A program made the translations under genes and the position numbers. A DNA stretch of 64,000 nt. Origin: Blautia sp. SC05B48. Its GTDB lineage: Bacteria > Bacillota > Clostridia > Lachnospirales > Lachnospiraceae. Positions within the stretch are counted from its first letter, which is position 1. Each line of letters starts with the position of its first letter. This document shows positions 51,636-59,954 of the stretch, in pieces. The notes under the pieces were generated by a model. That model searched no databases, was not told where the DNA came from, and saw only the letters and a list, made by a program, of their open reading frames with translations. Where the stretch lies: assembly GCF_005848555.1 (NCBI RefSeq), contig NZ_CP040518.1, positions 3,301,501-3,365,500 of the forward strand, written 5' to 3'.

Positions 51636-52742
51636 GTGAGGAAAATAAACTGGGCAGTAAAAATACGAATCTATCCAAATGCAGAACAACGTGTACAAAT
51701 AGAAAAAACAATCGGCTGCAGCCGATTTATCTATAACTGTATGCTTGCAGATAAAATGGAATATTATAAAAAAGAAAAAAAGATGTTAAGGAACACACCA
51801 GCCAGTTACAAGAAAGAATATCCGTGGCTGAAAGAGGTGGATTCATTGGCGTTAGCAAATGTACAGATGCATCTGGAAAACGCATTCCATAAGTTTTTTC
51901 GTGAACCATCTGCAGGATTTCCGCGTTTCAAATCAAAGAAGTCATCAAGAAAATCCTATACAACAAACGTGGTGAATGGAAATATCTTTCTGGAAGGAAA
52001 ATATTTGAAACTGCCTAAGATGACGGCTGTTAGAATAAAGCTTCACCGTCCGATATCAGAAAAATGGAAATTGAAATCTGTGACAGTCAGCAGGGAGCCA
52101 TCCGGAAAATATTTTGCCAGTCTTTTATTTTGCTGTGAAAACCAAACAGCAGAAAAAAGACCGGCAGAAAGATTTATCGGGATCGATTTTGCGATGCATG
52201 GAATGTGTGTGTTTTCTACCGGTAAAAGAGCCAAATATCCGATGTTCTACCGAAATACAGAGAAAAAGCTTGCATGGGAACAGAGAAAGCTGTCCAGATG
52301 TCAGAAAGGCAGTCGGAATTATAAGAAGCAGAAGAAACGAGTTGCACTGTGCCATGAAAAGATCCGAAATCAGAGAAAAGACTTTCAGCATAAACTTAGT
52401 GCCCGTCTTGTCGAGAACTATGATGCAGTATGTGTGGAAGATCTGAATCTGAAAGGGATGGCAGGAGAACTTCATCTTGGAAAAGGCGTACATGATAATG
52501 GATATGGCCTGTTTCTGTCTATGCTGGAATATAAACTGGAGGAACGTGGAAAATATCTGATAAAAGTAAATCGTTATTTTGCATCCAGTAAGATTTGCAG
52601 TGTATGCGGAAAGAAAAAAGAAGAATTGTCTTTATCTGATAGGATTTATCACTGTGAATGCGGATACAGAATGGACCGCGATGTAAATGCAGCAGTTAAC
52701 ATCATGAATGAGGGAAAAAGAATCTTTGCAGAATGTGCATGA
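51636..52742 (+). CDS. tnpB: RNA-guided nuclease TnpB
   Basis: 368 residues. RuvC motifs complete: Asp184 in GIDFAMHGM, Glu in VCVEDLNLKG, and the last Asp in DRDVNAAVN. Zinc finger with CSVC and CEC (residues about 320-345). TnpB is a small RNA-guided DNA nuclease, ancestor of Cas12, guided by an RNA made from the element's right end. GTG start at 51636 with AGGA before it. The zinc finger and RuvC sets are intact, so it is likely active. Confidence 0.92.
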   Translation: MRKINWAVKIRIYPNAEQRVQIEKTIGCSRFIYNCMLADKMEYYKKEKKMLRNTPASYKKEYPWLKEVDSLALANVQMHLENAFHKFFREPSAGFPRFKSKKSSRKSYTTNVVNGNIFLEGKYLKLPKMTAVRIKLHRPISEKWKLKSVTVSREPSGKYFASLLFCCENQTAEKRPAERFIGIDFAMHGMCVFSTGKRAKYPMFYRNTEKKLAWEQRKLSRCQKGSRNYKKQKKRVALCHEKIRNQRKDFQHKLSARLVENYDAVCVEDLNLKGMAGELHLGKGVHDNGYGLFLSMLEYKLEERGKYLIKVNRYFASSKICSVCGKKKEELSLSDRIYHCECGYRMDRDVNAAVNIMNEGKRIFAECA

Positions 52743-52884
52743 CAGCACAACAAAAAGTCCGTAACCGGACTAATAAAAATCGCGGGGCACGCGAGGATAG
52801 CTTGTAGATACTTGGTTCAGTAGAGCCATTGAGCAAGAAGCCCCCACTTCAAAATCAAAGATTTAAGTGGTGGGAGCATGTCAC
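52743..52884 (+). ncRNA. Candidate omega RNA from the tnpB right end
   Basis: After the tnpB stop, GTCCG/CGGAC and a GCGGGGCACGCG region lead into the right-end hairpin (CCACTT...AAGTGG). In tnpB elements this region gives the guide RNA, whose guide is the flanking sequence beyond 52884 (TTTTCAGGTCTTTC...). Position inferred from the known layout, not from a motif match. Confidence 0.55.
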
Positions 52885-53049
52885 TTTTCAGGTCTTTCTG
52901 GGTGGACAGGAACAATAATGGTCTATCCGGGAGGGTCTTTTTTTATTGCAGGAATGGCGTAAAATGGTACTTTTGATGGAAATATGATTGCAGAAAAATG
53001 AAAAAAGAAATGTTAGTTCTGACTATCATGTCCAGTATGCCTCAAATCA

Positions 53050-53145
53050 TTTGGAGAAGGCGAAGGACGTGTTTATGAAAGTGATGAAGATCCTCTGGAT
53101 TTATATAGCCCAGTGGAAGGAAAAATAGAAATTAAACTGAGATGA
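53050..53145 (+). other. Short C-terminal coding remnant
   Basis: A frame reading FGEGEGRVYESDEDPLDLYS and ending KIEIKLR stop, with no start and stops upstream. Looks like the tail of a lost acidic protein. Not recognised. Confidence 0.3.
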
Positions 53146-53167
53146 TAAAAAAATATAAAAAAAAGAA

Positions 53168-53221
53168 TTGACAATTGTATTCTACAGTTGTAGAATACAA
53201 TTAACTTCTACAGATGTAGAA
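53168..53221 (+). promoter_or_regulatory. Promoter and double BlaI-type operator of the exported-protein gene
   Basis: TTGACA (53168-53173), 17 nt, TAGAAT (53191-53196). A 30-bp palindrome (53173-53202, 14-bp arms around GT, core ATTCTACAGTTGTAGAAT) covers the spacer and -10. A second site, TTCTACAGATGTAGAA, is at 53206-53221, 26 bp centre to centre. It matches the asnB promoter in both operator core and -35/-10 positions. Confidence 0.92.
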
Positions 53222-53245
53222 AATAAAATTCTAGGAGAATCCACG

Positions 53246-54148
53246 ATGAAGACAAAATTTATGACACTTATGACGGTAGCAACACTTGGGATTTTTTCAG
53301 CCGCAACGGTTATGGCAGCAGGAAATAACGATTTCTATACACAGCCGCCGGCTGGATCTGAATGGGAAAAAGCAGATACGGAAGGTACCTATGCAAGCTA
53401 TACGAACGGAAATGATTATGTAAATATCTATAAATATTCACTGAAGGATGTCAAAACAGGGATTGCCAAATGCAATGACACATACGATGCCTGCTATCAG
53501 ACAATTTATTCAGAGGGAAACAGCCTGTATATGGCAGTGGGATATGCAAAAGATGCAGATGACATCAGTGACGTCAGAAAATTTGTAGAATATATTTCTT
53601 ATCCTGGAAATCCTTCACCTACCAGACAGGAGAATGAAAACCAGACCGATGATTCTTCTGATGATTCTGATAAGGCAACTACAGATACTGCCAGTCAGAA
53701 GTCAGGAGGAGATTCAGATTCCTCCGATACAGAAGAAAATGCTTCTTCAAAATCCTCGGACAGCAATGATGATTCCGATATCCTTTCTACCTCACCAATG
53801 ACATTAGTTGACAGTGATGGAAATACCATTGAGATTAATTACATTCTTCACAAAGATTATTCTTGTGAATATCGTGGAGATGATGGAATGGACTATACCG
53901 ATAATGGGGATGAGACTTATACCGATGAAAATGGAAATACCTACTCAGCTCTGAATGATGATACTCATCATCTGGGACATACGTTGGAACAGCATGACCT
54001 TCAGGATGCAAACGGTAATACTGTGACGGTTACGGAAACTACAAATGGTGATTATTATTTCCAAGACGAAAATGGTACAGGATTTACGGACAACGGAGAC
54101 GGGACATGGAGTGATGAAAATGGCAGCAGTTATGCAGAAATAGATTGA
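53246..54148 (+). CDS. Exported protein with C-terminal domain shared with the adjacent BlaR1-like receptor
   Basis: 300 residues. Signal peptide MKTKFMTLMTVATLGIFSAA (cleavage near VMA-AGN), an N-terminal domain (to about residue 130, QPPAGSEWEKADTEGTY...), a Ser/Asp-rich linker, and a C-terminal domain (about 217-300) with TDNGDETYTDENGN, LEQHDLQ, ETTNGDYY and TDNGDGTWSDENG. The receptor at 54.7 kb ends with the same pattern. AGGAG 8 bases before ATG 53246 sets the start; an in-frame TTG at 53168 is the -35 box. Two operators in its promoter imply tight repression. Function unknown; likely a secreted or wall-bound output or co-sensor. Confidence 0.88.
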   Translation: MKTKFMTLMTVATLGIFSAATVMAAGNNDFYTQPPAGSEWEKADTEGTYASYTNGNDYVNIYKYSLKDVKTGIAKCNDTYDACYQTIYSEGNSLYMAVGYAKDADDISDVRKFVEYISYPGNPSPTRQENENQTDDSSDDSDKATTDTASQKSGGDSDSSDTEENASSKSSDSNDDSDILSTSPMTLVDSDGNTIEINYILHKDYSCEYRGDDGMDYTDNGDETYTDENGNTYSALNDDTHHLGHTLEQHDLQDANGNTVTVTETTNGDYYFQDENGTGFTDNGDGTWSDENGSSYAEID

Positions 54149-54202
54149 TAGTGGTCAGTAGCTGCAGGAATGGCAAGGGCATTTGCAAATTGTGCAAAAC
54201 CC

Positions 54203-54254
54203 TTGCCATTTCCGTAAACCGTGGTAAAATAGAATTATTCCTACATTTGTAGAA
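54203..54254 (+). promoter_or_regulatory. blaI-like promoter with one operator
   Basis: TTGCCA (54203-54208), 16 nt, TAAAAT (54225-54230) preceded by TGG. An imperfect operator TTCCTACATTTGTAGAA lies at 54238-54254, downstream of -10. The -35 is part of a hairpin (ATGGCAAGGG/CCCTTGCCAT, 54170-54209) that may end the upstream mRNA. The repressor would thus control itself, more weakly than its targets. Confidence 0.75.
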
Positions 54255-54279
54255 AATATGTAACAGGAGGTATGAAAAA

Positions 54280-54669
54280 GTGAAAAAAACTTACCAGAGA
54301 CTTCCGGAATCAGAGCTGGATATTATGCTCGTTCTTTGGAATAATACTCCGCCGATGACCAGACCGGAGATTGAGAAAGTGATCAATATGAAGAAAAAGC
54401 TTGCATCAACAACAATTTTGTCATTGCTGACCAGATTGGAGAACAAAAATTTCGTGGAAGTGACGAAACAGGGAAAAATGAATCTGTATACACCCCTGGT
54501 TTCGCAGTCAGATTATCAGGCACATGAAAGCCAGAGTGTTCTTGAGAAGCTTTATGGGAATTCACTAAAAAAGTTTGTAACTTCACTTTATCATGGAAAG
54601 AAAATCAGCTCGGAAGAAGTCCAGGATCTCAGTGAATTTCTTAAGAACCTGGAGGACAGGGAGGAATAG
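54280..54669 (+). CDS. blaI: BlaI/MecI-family transcriptional repressor
   Basis: 129 residues, winged helix: LPESELDIMLVLWNNTPPMTRPEIEKV, then LASTTILSLLTRLENKNFVEVTKQGKMNLY, as in BlaI/MecI; a C-terminal dimerisation helix follows. It starts with GTG at 54280 (AGGAGG at 54264-54269); an ATG at 54272 meets a stop at once. It is 6 nt ahead of the receptor gene. Family members bind TACANNTGTA operators, present at its own promoter, that of the exported protein and asnB, and are cleaved when the receptor is activated. Confidence 0.94.
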   Translation: MKKTYQRLPESELDIMLVLWNNTPPMTRPEIEKVINMKKKLASTTILSLLTRLENKNFVEVTKQGKMNLYTPLVSQSDYQAHESQSVLEKLYGNSLKKFVTSLYHGKKISSEEVQDLSEFLKNLEDREE

Positions 54670-54675
54670 CAAATT

Positions 54676-56424
54676 ATGGAGGTTCTTGTTCTGCACATTC
54701 TGAAACTGAACATTATTGCAGCAATAGTAATTTTACTGGTAAAAGTGCTTGCGACTCTGTTTAAAGGACGTGTATCAGCGAGATGGAAGTACTTTATCTG
54801 GCTGTTGATTACGATAAGCCTTTGTGTTCCGGTGCGCCTTCCGGAGAATCTGGCACTGGTGGATTTCAAAGTACTTAGAAGCAGTCAACAGAATACGCAA
54901 AACCCGAAGATAACGGATTACGCAGTCAGACCAGAGGAAAGTCAGAAGATACCAGAAACCGTATCATCTGCGAGCAATGACATGAAAAATCTGACAGAAA
55001 TCCCGGAACAAAAGAGAACTGTCAGGTACGAATCAGATAAATGGCTGGGAATTGTGGCTGTGATTTTTGCTGCTGTCTGGCTGAGCGTAGCGGTACTTAA
55101 ACTGACAGGAGAATTGCTGGCATATTATTTTTCTATAAGGAATCTGGAACGGATGAGTCTACAGGTAAGTGATACGGTGAGTATTCAGATGTACCGTGCA
55201 GCGTGTCAAAAGAAGCACGTACGCAGAATACCGGAGCTCAGGCAAAACGCAGGTCTTACCACACCGCTTCTTGCAGGACTTTTACATACAAAATTGTATC
55301 TGCCAGCAACCGGGTATTCAGCAGAAGAAAGAAAACTTATCTTTTACCATGAACTTACACATTATTGCCATCGGGATCTCTGGTATAAGATGCTCCTTCG
55401 AATCTGTGCATCGATATACTGGTTCAACCCCTTTCTTCTTATCATGCTGAAAGAAGCGGATAAGGATATTGAGAATCTGTGTGATACAGCAGTTGTTCGC
55501 AGAGTTAATAAAAAGGAACATAAATTATATCGACAGCTGCTTCTCAGGACAGTGGCCATGGAAAATCAGATTCCATATGTGACAGCAAGTCTTAATGACA
55601 GCGAAATGGTGTTTAAAGATCGGATTCTGTATATGGTGAACATTCGGAAACTCCGCAAAGGAATTCTTCCGGGAATTCTTGTGACGCTGCTGCTTGCAGG
55701 CGGTAATCTGGTATTTAATGTCTCTGCCGGGACAGATACAGTTTCAGTAGAGACGGAGAAGTCTGGTATTGAAAAAAATGCAGATCCAGAGAAAAATAAT
55801 GTACCGGATTATGCACCGTTTTCTGAAATGGTAACTATGCAGAAAGCTGCTGAAACACAGGACGAAGGAGGAGTGACAGAGAATACAGATACAGAGGATT
55901 CTGTAGACGAAGAGGAAAAAGCGGATGCGGAAACAAATGATGAACCTGCCATGGAAAACAGCGGACAGGTAAGTGAAACGACCGATGATGGAATTACCTC
56001 TGACAACAACGGGTCTGTTTCATCTTATGAAAATCTGCCAGCAGGCGTACCATATACCAGTGGATTCACTACTACTTCCGGTGTAGCATCAATTGTAGCA
56101 CCGGGTGGAGGAGATGAAGAATCCAGAGTTCTTTACGATAACGGAGATGGGACCTATTCTGATGATTATGGGAGCCGATACAGTTATCAGGGAGATGGAA
56201 ACTGGGCAGATGCCAATGGAAATTCATATCGTACCTGGAATGACGAAGGTTATCATTTCGGAAACCAACTGGAACAGCATGAACTTCAGGGCAGTAACGG
56301 TACTGTTAATGTAATAGAAACAACAAACGGAGATTATTATTATTGTGACGCAGATGGGGTCGGATACACAGACAATGGTGACGGTACCTGGACGGATGAG
56401 AATGGGAACATCTATACAGAATAA
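54676..56424 (+). CDS. BlaR1-like M56 membrane metalloprotease receptor with a non-penicillin-binding sensor tail
   Basis: 582 residues. Membrane helices near residues 5-28, 38-52, 122-145 and 325-350 with the M56 protease in between: HELTH (His225, Glu226, His229) and ENLCD (Glu266, Asp270). In BlaR1/MecR1 a penicillin-binding domain follows; here no SxxK/SxN/KTG set is visible. Instead there is an acidic disordered stretch (about 355-480) and, at 485-582, a domain nearly matching the end of the exported protein at 53.2 kb (LEQHELQ, ETTNGDYY, TDNGDGTWTDENG). On stimulation it should trigger removal of the BlaI-type repressor. The ligand is unknown. Confidence 0.9.
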   Translation: MEVLVLHILKLNIIAAIVILLVKVLATLFKGRVSARWKYFIWLLITISLCVPVRLPENLALVDFKVLRSSQQNTQNPKITDYAVRPEESQKIPETVSSASNDMKNLTEIPEQKRTVRYESDKWLGIVAVIFAAVWLSVAVLKLTGELLAYYFSIRNLERMSLQVSDTVSIQMYRAACQKKHVRRIPELRQNAGLTTPLLAGLLHTKLYLPATGYSAEERKLIFYHELTHYCHRDLWYKMLLRICASIYWFNPFLLIMLKEADKDIENLCDTAVVRRVNKKEHKLYRQLLLRTVAMENQIPYVTASLNDSEMVFKDRILYMVNIRKLRKGILPGILVTLLLAGGNLVFNVSAGTDTVSVETEKSGIEKNADPEKNNVPDYAPFSEMVTMQKAAETQDEGGVTENTDTEDSVDEEEKADAETNDEPAMENSGQVSETTDDGITSDNNGSVSSYENLPAGVPYTSGFTTTSGVASIVAPGGGDEESRVLYDNGDGTYSDDYGSRYSYQGDGNWADANGNSYRTWNDEGYHFGNQLEQHELQGSNGTVNVIETTNGDYYYCDADGVGYTDNGDGTWTDENGNIYTE

Positions 56425-56427
56425 AAG

Positions 56428-56469
56428 AAAGCGTTTTTCGAAACCAAAAGGAATCGAAAAACGCTTTTT
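56428..56469 (+). terminator. Bidirectional terminator between converging operons
   Basis: AAAGCGTTTTTCGA (56428-56441) pairs with TCGAAAAACGCTTT (56454-56467), flanked by T-runs on both strands. It serves the receptor gene (+) and the anti-sigma gene (-). Confidence 0.88.
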
Positions 56470-56512
56470 CATATATGACATATAAAAAAATGGAATCATA
56501 AACGATAGCATA

Positions 56513-57955
56513 TTATTTGCGAATATCTACTAGTCCCTTTTTCAGTATATATTCAGAGAACTCATATGAAGCTCCGTCTCCAGTCACATTCAGATACAGA
56601 TTTTTGAGGTCGCTTTCATTTACGATCCAGGCCATGTTCAGTTGTACACTTTCGCCTGGTTTTATAGAGGAAATATAGTTTCCACCGTTGCCATAATTTT
56701 CAGAGACACTATAATATACCATTTCTCCAGTCTTTGCCACGCCGGTCCAACTAATGTAGTCATAGCCATCGCCGGCCTGTTCTGTTGGAATGTAAAGCTG
56801 CACTTTTCCATTTTCCTTAGTCAGGGTCAGTAAAGCACCAAGATAAAGCATATGGTCGATTTCCTCATTTGAATGATTGATATAGGTAACTGTAACATAG
56901 ACCAGTTTCTGATTCACTTCCTCTGACTTCACAATTTCATCCAGGGAATCGATTCCGTCGCCAGATTTCACATAATTCAATGTGTTTGTAGCTAGCTTTC
57001 CATCAGCATCAATGGCTTCCGCCCATTCTTGTGGTATTTTGTCCGGATCGAGAAGCTGAAGATCATCAGAAATTTGAACAGAATCTACCTTTACAGAAAT
57101 CGTTTTTTCCAGATATTCACCATTTGTGTTTTCACCAATCACATCCAGATCAAAGGTGTCACCAATTTGGTAAATGGGTAGTTTTTTCTCATTTACAGAA
57201 GTACTTATTTCATCATTATCATCTTCTGTCTTTTCAGATACCATCTCTCCGCTCCATGTAGGTAATCCGGCGGTCTTTACCATAGTCGTGTTTCCCTCAA
57301 TCACCAGATTTTCTGCAACTTTTATGGCTTCATCCTTTGACACATCATCTCCGATGTAGATCATAAGCACACGATATAAATCCGGGCAGATAAGATAAAT
57401 TCTCTGGTTAAGAGCCCCGTTTTCGGTAATGCTATTATATTTGAGATATATCCCCTGGTATTTTCCAAATGTACGCTCTTCACTATCAATAACATTCTGA
57501 TCCTGTACTACCTGTCCCAGATCATTTTTATCCAACAGGACAAATGAAAAACTGAACCCGCCAGTCATGCCATGCTCAGGATATTGGAGATGGTACTCAT
57601 CAATCCAGCTCATGCCCTCCGGAACATATTTAGTAGACAGATCTACCTCTGGGACCTCATCTGGAAGTACGGTCTTCTTTGCTGCATCACCAGCATCAAT
57701 TTTGACTGAAACACCATAAGAACCCTGTTTTTCCAAAAACCAGTGATACAGATTTACTCCTGCATATACTGCCGTGGAAACTGCCAGCACACACGCAGCT
57801 GCCACTGCGGCAACTTTCGGAGCTGTCCATCGTTTTCTTCTTCGCAGATTCGCCACTTTATTATCCGCCAGCTGCTTTGCCACCTCATTTTGAATCATAT
57901 TATGGATAAAATCCGGTGTTTCGGGAATATCGTTTTTCATATCTTCTAATCTCAT
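56513..57955 (-). CDS. Membrane-anchored anti-sigma factor with DUF4367-like domain
   Basis: 480 residues. Cytoplasmic head (~45 residues), one membrane segment (VAAVAAACVLAVSTAVYAG), a DUF4367-like domain (KYVPEGMSWIDEYHLQYPE ... AIKVAENLVIEGN) and a C-terminal domain with a telokin/DUF5067-like beta pattern (VYVTVTYINHSNEEIDH). It overlaps its sigma gene by 4 nt. It would hold the sigma factor inactive until an envelope signal. Confidence 0.86.
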   Translation of the reverse strand: MRLEDMKNDIPETPDFIHNMIQNEVAKQLADNKVANLRRRKRWTAPKVAAVAAACVLAVSTAVYAGVNLYHWFLEKQGSYGVSVKIDAGDAAKKTVLPDEVPEVDLSTKYVPEGMSWIDEYHLQYPEHGMTGGFSFSFVLLDKNDLGQVVQDQNVIDSEERTFGKYQGIYLKYNSITENGALNQRIYLICPDLYRVLMIYIGDDVSKDEAIKVAENLVIEGNTTMVKTAGLPTWSGEMVSEKTEDDNDEISTSVNEKKLPIYQIGDTFDLDVIGENTNGEYLEKTISVKVDSVQISDDLQLLDPDKIPQEWAEAIDADGKLATNTLNYVKSGDGIDSLDEIVKSEEVNQKLVYVTVTYINHSNEEIDHMLYLGALLTLTKENGKVQLYIPTEQAGDGYDYISWTGVAKTGEMVYYSVSENYGNGGNYISSIKPGESVQLNMAWIVNESDLKNLYLNVTGDGASYEFSEYILKKGLVDIRK

Positions 57956-58431
57956 ATTGACACCTCCTGTAATTCCTGCCTTAATTTTCCTCTTGCCCTT
58001 GCAAGTCTCTTTTGAACGGCACCTTCCGATATTTCAAGGATCTGGGCGATTTCTTTTACACTGAAATCTTCTATATAGTATAGAATAACGGGTAAACGCA
58101 GTTCCTCTTTTAAGGAATTTACGGCTGTATATAATTCACTGTAATTCTTCGTTTTTTCTGATTCCGGTTCCTGTCTGTCAGCTAGATTTTCCAATGGGAT
58201 AAATTTACTGGATTTACGCACAAGGCTGTAACATTCGTTGATTAAGATACGGATTAACCAGGTCCGGGCATAGTTATCGTTTTTTAATGTACCGACGTTG
58301 GAAAAAGCCTTCACAATTGTTTCCTGAATAGCATCTGCACAGTCATAGTCACTAAATAAAATTGTTTTTGCAGTTGAGTATAATTGTCTTTCTGAATCTA
58401 GGATCAGAGATCCAAGTTGTTCCTTTGTCAT
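57952..58431 (-). CDS. ECF-type RNA polymerase sigma factor
   Basis: 159 residues. Region 2 (ILFSDYDCADAIQETIVKAFSNV; ARTWLIRILINECYSLVRKS) and region 4 (SVKEIAQILEISEGAVQKRLARARGKLR). On its coding strand a CGTCTAAT-like -10 (minus strand of 58478-58485) lies about 47 nt before the ATG, but the -35 at the expected 16-nt distance reads GGAT, not AACC. It shares the ATGA overlap with its anti-sigma gene. Confidence 0.93.
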   Translation of the reverse strand: MTKEQLGSLILDSERQLYSTAKTILFSDYDCADAIQETIVKAFSNVGTLKNDNYARTWLIRILINECYSLVRKSSKFIPLENLADRQEPESEKTKNYSELYTAVNSLKEELRLPVILYYIEDFSVKEIAQILEISEGAVQKRLARARGKLRQELQEVSI

Positions 58432-58664
58432 TTAAACACCACCTCTTTTTTTGCCAGCCAGCATTTTCTTTACATCTATTAGACGTGCAGAAATCAAAAA
58501 TATCCCTAATAATTTATTCTTTTTCTTATAAATGGACAAGTTCGTGGTTTTGCACAAAAAAATGTCTATTTTCGATAGTATTCTATAATGAAAGCAATAA
58601 AACAAGCATTTGCAAAGGGACATTGTTATAATTAAATTTGTTCATGGGTGTTATTTGTGATTAC

Positions 58665-58708
58665 TTTCATGCTAATATGCTAATGTGCATTATCATATTA
58701 GCATGAAA
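58665..58708. repeat. Long perfect palindrome ahead of the vanR-like gene
   Basis: TTTCATGCTAATATG (58665-58679) and CATATTAGCATGAAA (58694-58708) are perfect 15-nt inverse copies around a 14-nt loop. No T-run on either strand, so it is more likely a protein-binding site than a terminator. It lies about 100 nt before the response regulator start, upstream of a weak promoter (TTGTGA 58747, TATACT 58772). Confidence 0.7.
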
Positions 58709-58811
58709 AAAGTTAGGAAAATCTTAATAATTTCGCATGCAATCCATTGTGAATTTAGATGCTGTATTTGTTATACTTAATCGAGTACAAGCAAAAAGGA
58801 GAGTTGAAAAT

Positions 58812-59507
58812 ATGTCTGAAAAGATACTAATTATAGATGACGAGCAAGATATAGCGGATCTGTTGGAGGTCTACTTGAAAAACGAAAATTACGTTGTTTA
58901 TAAATTTTACTGCGCAACAGATGCCATGTCGTGTATTGAAAGCGGTGACATTGATCTTGCCATTCTGGATATTATGCTCCCGGATATGAACGGCTTTTCA
59001 CTTTGCCAGCTTATCCGAAAGAAATACATTTATCCAATTATCATGCTAACGGCTAAAATTGAGGAAACGGATAAAATAACGGGGCTGACATTGGGAGCGG
59101 ACGATTATGTGACAAAACCTTTTCGCCCACTTGAAGTAGTTGCCAGAGTGAAAGCACAGTTAAGACGTTACAAGAAATATTCGCCCGGTATCATCACAGA
59201 GAAAGTTCCATCGAAACTTTCCTATAACAAATTGTGCCTGAATGTGCAGACCCATGAATGTCTGTTAGACAGTGAGCCGGTTTCTCTGACACCGACAGAG
59301 TTTTCTATTCTCCACGTCCTTTTGTCAAGTGCTGGAAATGTTGTAAGCATTGAGGAACTGTTTCATGCAGTTTGGAAAGATGAATACTACTCTAAAAACA
59401 GCAGCACAATTACTGTGCATATCCGGCATCTGCGCGAGAAACTGAACGATACTTCCGATACTCCGCAGTATATTAAAACGATTTGGGGTGTCGGCTACAA
59501 AATTTAA
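58812..59507 (+). CDS. vanR: VanR-like OmpR-family response regulator
   Basis: 231 residues. Receiver (ILIIDDEQDIADLLEVYLKN, phospho-Asp in LAILDIMLPDMNG, YVTKPFRPLEVVARVKAQLRRYKKY) and winged-helix domain (TPTEFSILHVLLS ... VHIRHLREKL). The receiver closely follows vancomycin-type VanR proteins. AAGGAGAG before ATG 58812 sets the start; the frame is open further upstream but crosses the promoter. It is followed by vanZ- and vanS-like genes. Confidence 0.92.
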   Translation: MSEKILIIDDEQDIADLLEVYLKNENYVVYKFYCATDAMSCIESGDIDLAILDIMLPDMNGFSLCQLIRKKYIYPIIMLTAKIEETDKITGLTLGADDYVTKPFRPLEVVARVKAQLRRYKKYSPGIITEKVPSKLSYNKLCLNVQTHECLLDSEPVSLTPTEFSILHVLLSSAGNVVSIEELFHAVWKDEYYSKNSSTITVHIRHLREKLNDTSDTPQYIKTIWGVGYKI

Positions 59508-59523
59508 GCGAAAGGAGAACGCT

Positions 59524-59943
59524 ATGAAGAGAAAATCAAATTGTTTGGCAACTATTTTATTCTTAATTTATCTGGCACTTCTGGTTTGGATCATACTGTT
59601 CAAACTACAGTTTTCAATCAGTAATCTGGATAAAGTAAGGAGTATAAACCTTATTCCTTTTCACTATGACAAAGAAGTTGGCACAGCATTTCACTTAACA
59701 GAGGTACTCGAAAATTTCTTGATTTTTGTTCCTATGGGCATTTATCTTCAAATGCTTCTGCCAAGAACAAAATTATATGTGAAGTTCATGCTGATTGCTG
59801 GAACAAGTTTTTTATTGGAAACTATGCAGTATGTTTTAGCAATCGGACGTTCTGACATTACTGATGTACTCACAAATGCGGCAGGCATAGTAAGTGTTAT
59901 CGTGATTGGCCTGCTTGGCTTTCTTCTGTTTGCTAATCGGTAG
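59524..59943 (+). CDS. vanZ: VanZ-family membrane protein
   Basis: 139 residues with four to five hydrophobic helices. VanZ signatures: INLIPFHYD, ENFLIFVPMGIYL, ETMQYVLAIGRSDITDVLTNAAG. VanZ proteins lower binding of glycopeptides, notably teicoplanin, by an unclear mechanism; many are not linked to resistance. RBS AAGGAG before ATG 59524. Confidence 0.9.
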   Translation: MKRKSNCLATILFLIYLALLVWIILFKLQFSISNLDKVRSINLIPFHYDKEVGTAFHLTEVLENFLIFVPMGIYLQMLLPRTKLYVKFMLIAGTSFLLETMQYVLAIGRSDITDVLTNAAGIVSVIVIGLLGFLLFANR

Positions 59944-59954
59944 GAGGTGTATTC

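Larger units (their letters stand above)
51413..52884 (+). mobile_element. IS200/IS605-type element with lone tnpB, apparently intact
   Basis: Left end at about 51413 with a nested hairpin (AATTC, ATCTC / GAGAT, GAATT), then promoter-like TTGTTC...TATAAT (about 51543-51573), tnpB, and a right end holding the hairpin CCCCCACTT...AAGTGGTGGG (about 52840-52875), ending near GCATGTCAC (52884). No tnpA is present, so movement would need a TnpA in trans. Ends placed by comparison with typical elements, accurate to a few bases. Confidence 0.75.

Noticed and set aside
54676..56424. Classic beta-lactam receptor BlaR1
   Set aside because: No SxxK, SxN or KTG motifs of a penicillin-binding domain after the last helix; the tail is a different domain. 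Only the protease half is BlaR1-like.
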